Assembly: GCF_040720935.1 (NCBI RefSeq) | Contig: NZ_JBFDAE010000009.1 | Location: 62,001 to 126,000 of the forward strand | DNA length: 64,000 nucleotides | Direction: 5' to 3' | From: Jejuia sp040720935 | GTDB lineage: Bacteria > Bacteroidota > Bacteroidia > Flavobacteriales > Flavobacteriaceae | Shown here: one piece after another, positions 16,233-23,721 of the stretch | How the letters are laid out: the number at the start of each line of letters is the position of its first letter | Position numbering within the stretch: the first letter of the stretch is position 1 | Translations under genes and position numbers: made by a program | The notes under the pieces: model-generated | Told to the model about the DNA's origin: nothing | What the model saw: the letters and a program-made list of their open reading frames with translations, nothing else | The model's database searches: none

Positions 16233-17750
16233 TTAAACCAAAGGGTGTTGCGTCATGGCTTTAGGTTGTTCAACACCAATAAGTTTTAAGATTGTAGGTG
16301 CTAAATCGCCTAGAATTCCGTCTTTTATATCTTTTAAATCTTTATCAATTAAGATAATAGGTACAGGGTTTGTAGTATGCGCGGTGTTTGGCGAACCGTC
16401 TGGATTGATCATGGTTTCACAGTTGCCATGATCTGCAATAAGTAAGGTGGTATAGCCATTATCTAATGCTGTACTCACAACTTCTTTTACACATTTGTCC
16501 ACAGCTTCGCATGCTTTTATGGCGGCTTCCATAACACCTGTATGTCCTACCATATCGCCATTTGCAAAATTCAAACATACAAAATCAACATCCCCTTTTT
16601 TAAGTTCTGGCACTAAAGCATCAGTTAGCTCAAAAGCACTCATTTCTGGTTTTAAATCGTAGGTGGCTACTTTTGGCGAATTTCTTAAAATTCTATCCTC
16701 ACCTTTAAATGGTGCCTCACGACCGCCCGAAAAGAAAAAAGTAACATGCGGATACTTTTCGGTTTCAGCAATTCTAATTTGTTTTTTATTGTGCTTTTCT
16801 AAAACTTCTCCTAAAGTTTCAGTTAAATTATCCTTATTGAAAATAACATTGATGTTTTTATAGGTGTCATTATAATTGGTTAATGTCACATAATGTAAAT
16901 CGAGTTTTTCCATGTCATGCTCTGGAAAATCTTGTTGCGTTAAAGCTTCTGTCAATTCCCGTCCTCTGTCTGTTCTAAAGTTGAAGAAGATAATAACATC
17001 GCCATCTTTCACTTTTGCGATTGGAATGTTTTTATCATCAACGGCAATTAGTGGCTTTATAAACTCATCAGTTATTTCATTTGCATATTTGTTTTCAATT
17101 GAAGCCACTAAGTTTTTTGATGCTTCGCCAATACCTTTTACCAAGGCATCATAAACAAACTTTATACGCTCCCAGCGCTTATCACGATCCATGGCGTAAT
17201 AACGGCCGCAAATTGAAGCTATTTTAGTATTTGTATTTTCAATATGAGATTGCAAATCTTTTACAAATCCAGCACCAGATTTTGGGTCAACATCACGACC
17301 GTCTGTAAATCCATGGATGTAAGAGTTTTTTACTCCAGCTTCATTAGCTGCATCCACTAAACCTTTAATATGATTGATGTGGGAATGCACGCCTCCGTTA
17401 CTTAATAATCCTAAAAAATGAACGTCTTTGTTATTCTTTTTGGCATAATCAAAAGCATCAACCAATACTTTTTCGGTATTAAGCGTTTTGTTTTCAACTG
17501 CCAAATTCACTTTTACCAAATCTTGATATACAATTCTACCTGCGCCTAAATTCATGTGCCCTACTTCACTATTTCCCATTTGGCCTTCGGGTAAACCAAC
17601 ATGTAAACCGTCTGTTCTAAGAGAAGCGCTTGGGTATTTTGTGTATAAACTATCTATAAAAGGTGTATTTGCATTATCAATTGCAGAAACTTTTGGGTCT
17701 GGAGATTTCCCCCAACCGTCAAGGATCATAAGGATGACTTTTTTGTTCAT
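16233..17750 (-). CDS. gpmI: 2,3-bisphosphoglycerate-independent phosphoglycerate mutase
   Basis: This 505-residue glycolytic enzyme interconverts 3- and 2-phosphoglycerate with two Mn ions and a phospho-Ser intermediate. Visible motifs are LMILDGWGKS (metal Asp near residue 10), MGNSEVGHMNLGAGR with the catalytic Ser (near 60), HGFTDGRDVDP (near 125), RYYAMDRDKRW (near 185), FNFRTDRGRELTEAL (near 255), FANGDMVGHTG (near 395) and IADHGNCE (near 440). Length is as expected. A -7 box is at 17771-17778. Probably the first gene of gpmI-HAD-map. Confidence 0.96.
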   Translation of the reverse strand: MNKKVILMILDGWGKSPDPKVSAIDNANTPFIDSLYTKYPSASLRTDGLHVGLPEGQMGNSEVGHMNLGAGRIVYQDLVKVNLAVENKTLNTEKVLVDAFDYAKKNNKDVHFLGLLSNGGVHSHINHIKGLVDAANEAGVKNSYIHGFTDGRDVDPKSGAGFVKDLQSHIENTNTKIASICGRYYAMDRDKRWERIKFVYDALVKGIGEASKNLVASIENKYANEITDEFIKPLIAVDDKNIPIAKVKDGDVIIFFNFRTDRGRELTEALTQQDFPEHDMEKLDLHYVTLTNYNDTYKNINVIFNKDNLTETLGEVLEKHNKKQIRIAETEKYPHVTFFFSGGREAPFKGEDRILRNSPKVATYDLKPEMSAFELTDALVPELKKGDVDFVCLNFANGDMVGHTGVMEAAIKACEAVDKCVKEVVSTALDNGYTTLLIADHGNCETMINPDGSPNTAHTTNPVPIILIDKDLKDIKDGILGDLAPTILKLIGVEQPKAMTQHPLV

Positions 17751-17770
17751 TTTTATTGAATTTTAGGCTG

Positions 17771-17778
17771 CAAATATA
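17771..17778 (-). promoter_or_regulatory. -7 promoter box of gpmI
   Basis: On the minus strand TATATTTG matches TAnnTTTG exactly and lies 20 bases before the gpmI start. A TTG about 24 bases further upstream could be the -33 element. Confidence 0.55.
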
Positions 17779-17985
17779 AGAATTTTAAAGCGATTACCTG
17801 TCCCAATAATTTTGAAATAATTGTTTCATTAGGAATGTTTTGAAGTGATATTATATTAGAAAATTTTCTGATGCAAACGTTAAAAAAAAGTTATTTAAGA
17901 TTTTTTTGTGTAACAAATTAAATTTTTAGTCGTCTATTTAGTATCATCAAAAAACAATCATTCATCAAATCAAAATTCTTTCATC

Positions 17986-18381
17986 ATGAAAAAAACAATC
18001 ATTATTTCCGCAATCGCGTTATGCTTTTCAGTTTTAAGTGTTAATGCAAAAACTTCATTTGAATCTTATCACACAACTCAAGTTCAAGCCGTAACAAACG
18101 TAAATCCTTTTTGTGTTTCAATTGCCAAGGGCGATATAGAAACTGTTAAAAAATTGATAGAATTGGGTACTGATGTGAATCAAAAATCTAATGGTTTAAC
18201 ACCTCTAATGTACGCTGCTAAGTTCAATAGAACTAAAATCTTAAAACTGTTAATTGCAAAAGGTGCTAAGTTAAAAGTAAAATCAGAAAAAGGCATGACA
18301 GCTTTAAAGTATGCGAAACTGCATAAGGCTAAAGCTGCCGAAGCTATTTTAAAAGAGGCATTGGCAAAGAAGAAAAAATAA
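17986..18381 (+). CDS. secreted ankyrin-repeat protein
   Basis: This is a 131-residue protein with a signal peptide (1-21, ending SVNAK). Two to three ankyrin repeats run from ~40 to 125: DIETVKKLIELGTDVNQKSN, GLTPLMYAAKFNRTKILKLL followed by IAKGAKLKVKSEK, and GMTALKYAKLHKAKAAEAIL. The C-terminus is Lys-rich. It is exported, so it probably binds a partner in the periplasm. No enzymatic domain is present. It stands alone, divergent from gpmI, with a terminator after it. Confidence 0.85.
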   Translation: MKKTIIISAIALCFSVLSVNAKTSFESYHTTQVQAVTNVNPFCVSIAKGDIETVKKLIELGTDVNQKSNGLTPLMYAAKFNRTKILKLLIAKGAKLKVKSEKGMTALKYAKLHKAKAAEAILKEALAKKKK

Positions 18382-18419
18382 TTATATATTTTATATAATT
18401 ACTTTGAGTTAGTCACTCT

Positions 18420-18447
18420 AAAAAGTCCTTTTTAAAGGGCTTTTTTT
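18420..18447 (+). terminator. rho-independent terminator
   Basis: AAAAGTCCTTT and AAAGGGCTTTT pair (one G-T) around a short loop and continue into seven T. It serves the ankyrin gene and lies just before the end of the convergent M48 gene. Confidence 0.75.
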
Positions 18448-18449
18448 AA

Positions 18450-19217
18450 TTATAGATTTTTGTATTTTTCTATAGCTTCCTGTATTTTTTCAATTCTATT
18501 TTCTGGATCAGGGTGCGTGCTTTTAAATTCAGGAACTCTATTTGGGCCTGCGGCGTCTTTTAAAATTTCCATAACACCAATCATTTCTTGAGGGTTATAA
18601 CCTGCTCTAATCATAAACTTCACACCTAAATCATCGCTTTCCAGTTCGTCATCCCTTCCATTGGTCAAGAGTGTGTTTTGACCAATACCGCTAACTAATC
18701 CTCCCATATCTGCGCCTACCGAACCGGCTGTAGCTAATCCTTGCCAATATTCGCTCTCTGCTATACGCTCAGCACTATGCCTTCCTAAAACATGACCAAT
18801 TTCATGTCCTAAAACACCAGCCAATTGATCTTCGTTTTCTAGTTTTTTTAAAAGGGCATAAGTAATAAATACTTGCCCTCCTGGTAATGCAAAGGCATTA
18901 ATTGTGTTGGGGTCATTTAATAAATGAAATTCGTATTTGTATGGTGTTTTTTTTGCGATACTGCTGTTAACTAGTTTGTTGCCAACATTGTCAACCATGG
19001 CTTGTAATTGGTTGTCTGGATGTAAACCTCCATGTTGTTGTGCCATTTGCGGTGCACTTTGTAAACCAATGGCAATTTCCTTTTCTGGAGTCATAGAAAT
19101 GGTTTGCATTCTTCCTGTATATGGGTTTTCTTCACGCTGGCTGCAACGTTTTAAAACGAAAAATAAAGCTATCGCAGCACCAATCAGCAGTCTTATTTTA
19201 AAATTTCTTCCTCTCAT
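18450..19217 (-). CDS. M48-family metalloprotease
   Basis: This is a 255-residue protein with an N-terminal hydrophobic segment (~9-22) that either anchors it or, with the Cys at 25, acts as a lipoprotein signal. The zinc motif is HEIGHVLGRH (near residues 138-147), with the third ligand Glu in DELESDDLGVKFM (near 190). The C-terminal ...FKSTHPDPENRIEKI is the usual M48 (Oma1/YcaL/BepA-like) ending. It probably works in the periplasm on misfolded or outer-membrane proteins. It is a single gene. Confidence 0.92.
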   Translation of the reverse strand: MRGRNFKIRLLIGAAIALFFVLKRCSQREENPYTGRMQTISMTPEKEIAIGLQSAPQMAQQHGGLHPDNQLQAMVDNVGNKLVNSSIAKKTPYKYEFHLLNDPNTINAFALPGGQVFITYALLKKLENEDQLAGVLGHEIGHVLGRHSAERIAESEYWQGLATAGSVGADMGGLVSGIGQNTLLTNGRDDELESDDLGVKFMIRAGYNPQEMIGVMEILKDAAGPNRVPEFKSTHPDPENRIEKIQEAIEKYKNL

Positions 19218-19312
19218 TTTAAAGTGGTTTTAGGGTATTAAATTACAAAATTTTGACTTATAATTTTGTGACACATTTTTTGTGAAACTGTCACTTTATT
19301 TTGAAACCTATG

Positions 19313-19759
19313 CTATAGATATTTATACATGGTGTAATGCACTCCAATTTCAGCGATTTCAAATGGTTTTCCAATTGTAGAATAATCGTTTTGTTTATAG
19401 AAGTTTAAGGCTGTTTCTCTAGCATTGCACCACACTATTTTTATGTTTCTTAATTTCAATAAGTTTTCACCGTAAGACAGCATCATTTTTCCCAAACCTA
19501 AACCTTGATGTTCTTTTAAAAGTGCCATTCCACGAAGTTGATATTGAAGTTTATTATTAAACCATTCATTTTTATTTTTCATAAATGAAGCAACTCCAAT
19601 GAGGTTATTATTAGAAAATAATCCCAAGTGAATGGTCGATTCTAAATCATCGCCATCAAAAGCACATGTTGCAATTGGTTTTCCCGCTCTCAAAATAGGG
19701 TGCCTAACGGTATAGGTGTCTTCTGCATTAATTTGCTTTATATCATAATTCTGTTTCAA
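19313..19759 (-). CDS. GNAT acetyltransferase
   Basis: This 148-residue protein has a full GNAT core. The A motif is LQYQLRGMALLKEHQGLGLGKMM (near residues 70-93, with the Q/R-x-x-G-x-G/A acetyl-CoA loop) and the B motif is NARETALNFYKQNDYSTIG (near 116-134). The substrate cannot be told. It is divergent from another GNAT gene at 19832. Confidence 0.85.
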   Translation of the reverse strand: MKQNYDIKQINAEDTYTVRHPILRAGKPIATCAFDGDDLESTIHLGLFSNNNLIGVASFMKNKNEWFNNKLQYQLRGMALLKEHQGLGLGKMMLSYGENLLKLRNIKIVWCNARETALNFYKQNDYSTIGKPFEIAEIGVHYTMYKYL

Positions 19760-19831
19760 AATCCTGAATACTTTTAGTTTTTATCAAGTATCTTCAAATT
19801 TAAATAAATATTATCTTCACATTAAAAAAAG

Positions 19832-20257
19832 ATGTCTTACAGTTTTAAAATCCTAAAAAAGGAAGAGATAGAACAAATAGTGCCATTGGTTGAAAAACTG
19901 GATAATTATACAGTTTCTCAGGACATTCTAAAGCAACGTTTTTTAGAAATGTCTGAACAAAATTATGAGTGTGCCGTCATCATTAACGGCACTAAAATTA
20001 TTGGGGTTTGCGGACTTTGGTATTGTACACGCCATTACTCAGGTAAAAGTGTCGAGCCAGACCATGTTTATATTGATGAAGCGTATAGGGGTAAAGGTCT
20101 TGGGAAACAGTTTTTTAACTGGATTTATGATTACGTAACATCTAAAAATTGTGAAGCCATCGAGTTAAATACTTATGTTAGCAACCATTTGTCGCACAAA
20201 TTTTATTTCAACGAAGGTTTTAAAATTTTGGGCTTTCATTTTTTAAAGAAATTGTAA
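19832..20257 (+). CDS. GNAT acetyltransferase
   Basis: This is a 141-residue GNAT. The acetyl-CoA loop is YRGKGLGKQFFNWIYDYV (near residues 90-107), preceded by the VDH/YID strand (near 80-86). The B-motif region is LNTYVSNHLSHKFYFNEGF. The substrate is unknown. It is not a close paralogue of the divergent GNAT at 19313-19759. Confidence 0.85.
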   Translation: MSYSFKILKKEEIEQIVPLVEKLDNYTVSQDILKQRFLEMSEQNYECAVIINGTKIIGVCGLWYCTRHYSGKSVEPDHVYIDEAYRGKGLGKQFFNWIYDYVTSKNCEAIELNTYVSNHLSHKFYFNEGFKILGFHFLKKL

Positions 20258-20305
20258 TTTTTTTTGCATTTCAATACATAGATTATATATATTTGTGGTG
20301 CTATT

Positions 20306-20378
20306 GCGAGAGTAGCTCAGTTGGTAGAGCGTCAGCCTTCCAAGCTGAATGTCGCCGGTTCGAACCCGGTCTCTCGCT
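20306..20378 (+). tRNA. tRNA-Gly (anticodon TCC)
   Basis: A 73-base cloverleaf: acceptor stem GCGAGAG/CTCTCGC, D arm GCTC/GAGC, anticodon arm TCAGC/GCTGA around CTTCCAA (anticodon TCC, reading GGA), variable loop ATGTC, and T arm GCCGG/CCGGT with TTCGAAC. Discriminator T. CCA is not encoded. It is followed by a strong terminator hairpin. Confidence 0.97.
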
Positions 20379-20380
20379 CA

Positions 20381-20416
20381 AAAGCTTCATTTTAAAAGAT
20401 GAAGCTTTTTTATTTT
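20381..20416. terminator. terminator of the tRNA gene
   Basis: AAAGCTTCAT (20381-20390) and ATGAAGCTTT (20399-20408) form a perfect 10-bp stem with an 8-base loop followed by T-rich sequence. It also overlaps the 3' end of the convergent pepE gene, so it can serve both. Confidence 0.85.
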
Positions 20417-21117
20417 AAATCGTTTAAAGAAGCGCCGCTTTCAACTTCATAAGGTGGCTTATTATATTCAAAAATTCTTGCAGAAAGCGTTCCTTTTAGA
20501 GTAATATTTTGATTGTTAACATGTAACCAGCTTCCTTCGCGTAAACCAACCACAGGTGGCGTATTAAAATGATGAAACTCTTTTATTCTAGTCTCTCGTG
20601 TTTCGCCCATGTGTTTGCTTTTTGTGTCAGGATCTAGATAATGGGGATTGATATTAAAAGGGACTAAGCCTAGAGCGTTAAAACTGGGTGGGTAAATTAT
20701 TGGCATATCATTGGTGGTTTTAATGGTTAAACCACAAATATTGCTGCCAGCACTAGTGCCTAAATAGGGCGTTCCGTTAGTTACAACGGTTTTTAATGTA
20801 GAAATTAAATCGTCTTTATAGAGTTGATTGGTCAAAACAAACGTATTGCCGCCTCCAACAAAAATGCCTTCAGCATTTTTAATAGCTTCCTTTGGGTTTT
20901 CAAAAGTGTGAAGTCCTTTTATGGTTTTTCCTATTTTAGAAAATGCCATCGAAACAATAGCAGTATAGTCGTCATGTGAGACACCGCCTGGTCTTGCATA
21001 AGGAATAAAAACAATGGTTTTGGTGTGTTTGAAAAGAATAGTTAATTCATCTAATAAATAGTCTAAATAACCAGATCCATGAATAGTAGATGTACTTGCG
21101 ATAATTATATGACGCAT
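20410..21117 (-). CDS. pepE: dipeptidase E (alpha-aspartyl dipeptidase)
   Basis: This is a 235-residue peptidase family S51 enzyme that cleaves Asp-X dipeptides. Catalytic Ser lies in GTSAGSNICG (near residues 120-127). The GIFVGGGNTFVLTNQLY loop (near 85-102) and the His-containing region INPHYLDPDTKSKHMGETRETRI (near 156-178) are as in PepE. It is cytosolic with no signal. Its last bases overlap the tRNA terminator. Confidence 0.92.
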   Translation of the reverse strand: MRHIIIASTSTIHGSGYLDYLLDELTILFKHTKTIVFIPYARPGGVSHDDYTAIVSMAFSKIGKTIKGLHTFENPKEAIKNAEGIFVGGGNTFVLTNQLYKDDLISTLKTVVTNGTPYLGTSAGSNICGLTIKTTNDMPIIYPPSFNALGLVPFNINPHYLDPDTKSKHMGETRETRIKEFHHFNTPPVVGLREGSWLHVNNQNITLKGTLSARIFEYNKPPYEVESGASLNDLK

Positions 21118-21266
21118 TATAAAAATGTTTTATGATAAAGCTAAACAATTTTATTTGATAATTAAATCATTCGCATTTTAAAAACCCAGTTATAAGTCGT
21201 ATTTTTAATAAATGAAGCAGTTGCTAAATGCTTTTTAATCTTATATTTTTGACCAAAACCTAACCT

Positions 21267-22064
21267 ATGAAAAAGATATTCTGCCTAGTATTGTTTCTCT
21301 CGGCCATAACAGTTAATTCTCAAAATATCACAAGAACCGATGTTCAAGGAAAAATAGTGATAGAACATAGCGATATTTCGGGGATTACTATTTTTAATGC
21401 ATCTTCCAATAAAGGTACAATTACCGATAACAATGGGGAATTTAAGATTGCCGTAGCATTAAACGATATCATAGAAGTAAGTGCGCTACAATTCCAGAAT
21501 TTAAGTTTTAAGGTAAATAAAGACATTGTAGCCTCTAGAAATATGAAGATTTTTTTAATTGAAGAGATTAATAAATTGGATGAAATTATTGTTAAAACGA
21601 AAGGTTTGTCAGGAAATTTAGAAACGGATATTGGCGATTCTGAAACTTTTAATCCAAAATTGGACGCTTTGTATTTTGGTGTAAAGCACAGTAGCGAATA
21701 TAGTTTTGAAACCGATTATAAAACAGAGGTTAAAAACATGACGGTAAATGCTGAAAAAGTAAGGCTCTATAACGGACTTAATATTGTAAACGTTGTTGAT
21801 CAATTGTTGCTTCCGGTTTTTCGTTCTGAAGCTAAAGAGAAAAAAGCGTCAAATATTCCTAAGGTGCCTTCAAAAGCCATAAAATATTATTTTGCTTCGG
21901 AATTTTTGGTCGATAATTTCAAGATTCCAGAACATCGTGTGGAAGATTTTATTGCTTATGTACACAGGGACGACTTCGATTTTTCATTATTAAATTACGG
22001 TAAAGAACTAGAGTTTTTAGAACTTTTAAATCAAAAAAGTGTTGAGTTTCTTAATAAGAAGTAA
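21267..22064 (+). CDS. CarboxypepD_reg-like domain protein, copy 1
   Basis: This 265-residue exported protein has a signal peptide (1-18, ending TVNSQ). A CarboxypepD_reg-like/TonB-plug-type beta-sandwich follows at ~25-100 (QGKIVIEHSDISGITIFNAS, GTITDNNGEFKIAVALNDII, then KLDEIIVKTKGLSGNL). No TonB barrel follows; the rest is helical. It is a tandem paralogue of the next gene. In many flavobacteria this pair precedes a DUF6702 gene and an M1 peptidase, as here. The role is unknown. Confidence 0.8.
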   Translation: MKKIFCLVLFLSAITVNSQNITRTDVQGKIVIEHSDISGITIFNASSNKGTITDNNGEFKIAVALNDIIEVSALQFQNLSFKVNKDIVASRNMKIFLIEEINKLDEIIVKTKGLSGNLETDIGDSETFNPKLDALYFGVKHSSEYSFETDYKTEVKNMTVNAEKVRLYNGLNIVNVVDQLLLPVFRSEAKEKKASNIPKVPSKAIKYYFASEFLVDNFKIPEHRVEDFIAYVHRDDFDFSLLNYGKELEFLELLNQKSVEFLNKK

Positions 22065-22157
22065 ATGATTGAGCGCTCATTTAACAAAACTTTAAATTCC
22101 ATTTTTATTTTTTTTAACACGAAACTAGCGTTCTTTATCTTCTAAATAATTTATTTT

Positions 22158-22958
22158 TTGAAGGTTTTAGTGTGTTTTATAATGGGTTTCTCTGTACAGT
22201 TAGTTGTTTCCCAAACTGTAAACATGTCTGGAAAAGTAGTTGGCGTGAATAATGTTGAAAATATTCACATCATTAATAAAACGGCACAAAAATTTACGAT
22301 TACTGATAAAAATGGCGAATTTACAATTCCAGTAAAATTAAATGATACCTTAAGTTTTTCATCTGTTCAACATCAATCAAAAGAGATTGTGGTTTCAAAA
22401 GAAATAATTAATGCTAAAACCGTTATTGTAAAATTAGAAGAACAAGTAAACATACTTGACGAAGTTACAGTTGGTAAAGTTTTAACGGGAGATTTGCTAT
22501 CAGATATTGATAATATTGAAGGAAAAGCACCAATAAATTTTTACGACTTGGGCATTCCAGGTTATACAGGAAAACCAGCAACGCAGAGTGAAAGGCGGTT
22601 AAATGCGGCAACTACTGGAGCAAATGGGCAGAAATTAAAATGGTATTCACCTTTAACAGGACAAATTCCGATTGATCCAATTATAAATGAAATTACAGGC
22701 AGAACAAAAATGCTTAAAGCACGTGTTAAACATGAAAATAGTGAAGCACTTATGAACAAACTGCGTAGTAAATTTTCGGAGATTTTATTCAGCATAAATC
22801 CCCTAGAAGAAGCGTTTAGAGCAGACTTTTTCTATTTCTGCGAAATGGATGAAAATTTCTATTCAAAATGCGCAGGAAAACCCGATTTAGAAGTTTTGGA
22901 ATTCTTAAAAGAAAAACTCAGACAATACAAAGCAAATCAGCAAGAATTAAAGAATTAA
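22158..22958 (+). CDS. CarboxypepD_reg-like domain protein, copy 2
   Basis: The 266-residue product is similar in domain order to the preceding gene: signal peptide ending VVSQ, a CarboxypepD_reg-like domain (VGVNNVENIHIINKTAQK, FTITDKNGEFTIPVKLNDTL), then a longer helical part. The only start that gives a full signal peptide is TTG at 22158; an in-frame ATG at 22182 would leave a short one. This TTG start is uncommon for the window. It is followed by an ATCCGTG dispersed repeat. Confidence 0.75.
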   Translation: MKVLVCFIMGFSVQLVVSQTVNMSGKVVGVNNVENIHIINKTAQKFTITDKNGEFTIPVKLNDTLSFSSVQHQSKEIVVSKEIINAKTVIVKLEEQVNILDEVTVGKVLTGDLLSDIDNIEGKAPINFYDLGIPGYTGKPATQSERRLNAATTGANGQKLKWYSPLTGQIPIDPIINEITGRTKMLKARVKHENSEALMNKLRSKFSEILFSINPLEEAFRADFFYFCEMDENFYSKCAGKPDLEVLEFLKEKLRQYKANQQELKN

Positions 22959-22989
22959 ACAAAAGAAAAAATCTTTAGATTTTTTTTAA

Positions 22990-23018
22990 AATCCGTGAAA
23001 ATCTGTGAAATCCGTGTC
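22990..23018. repeat. dispersed ATCCGTG repeat, copy 5
   Basis: AATCCGTGAAAATCTGTGAA followed by ATCCGTGTC, in the same orientation as the copies at 13565 and 14915. It lies alone between the second CarboxypepD_reg gene and the DUF6702 gene, about 8 kb from the rest of the family. Confidence 0.8.
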
Positions 23019-23108
23019 TTAATATTTTATTCAGTTTCGCCTCATTAAATCTCTTTGGAACAGCTTTTGAAATCCAAAAATAATTACATTAGCCATCATT
23101 CTAAAACT

Positions 23109-23612
23109 ATGAAATCCTATAAACCCATTTTGTTCCTATTGCTTTTTGTGTCATTAAGCTCGTTTGTGTCGTTACATAAATACTACATCAGTAACACCCA
23201 AATAGAGTATATAGGAGAAAAAAAATCAATACAAATAATCACACGCATTTTTATTGATGATTTAGAAAATGTATTACGAGAACGCTATGATGAAGCTATT
23301 ACTCTTGATGATGAAAATTCAAGAACAAACGATTTATACATTGAAAAATACCTGAATGCAAAAATTAAAATAAAGATTAACGATGAAGCAGTAAGTTTTG
23401 TCTTTATAGGAAAAGAAATGGAGACGGGAATTGTAAAATCTTATTTAGAAATTGAAAATGTTGAAGCTGTAAAAACCTTCGAAATTTCAAACCAAACGCT
23501 TTTTGATCTATTCTCAGAACAGCAAAATATTATAAAATTGGATATTAACTCCAAACAAAAAAGTTGCATCCTTACAAAACAAAATGATACTGCTTTGTTA
23601 AATTTTAATTAA
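23109..23612 (+). CDS. DUF6702 family protein
   Basis: I take the start at the second Met (MKSYKPILF...), which gives a clean signal peptide (1-18, ending SLSSF) and 167 residues; the first Met at 23055 would add a polar tail before the signal. The mature part is beta-rich: HKYYISNTQIEYIGEKKSIQ, ITRIFIDDLENVLRERY, YLNAKIKIKINDEAVSFVF and a NQTLFDLFSEQQNIIKLDI motif. This matches DUF6702 as I know it, usually encoded before an M1 peptidase. It is exported; its function is unknown. Confidence 0.8.
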   Translation: MKSYKPILFLLLFVSLSSFVSLHKYYISNTQIEYIGEKKSIQIITRIFIDDLENVLRERYDEAITLDDENSRTNDLYIEKYLNAKIKIKINDEAVSFVFIGKEMETGIVKSYLEIENVEAVKTFEISNQTLFDLFSEQQNIIKLDINSKQKSCILTKQNDTALLNFN

Positions 23613-23721
23613 TTTAAAGTTTAATCCTTCTTAAAAACTGTATTTTTGTATGTTTTATGTAGTAAATACTAAATATTTGTTACCATATTATTGAATTATT
23701 TAATAAATTATAAGATTAACA

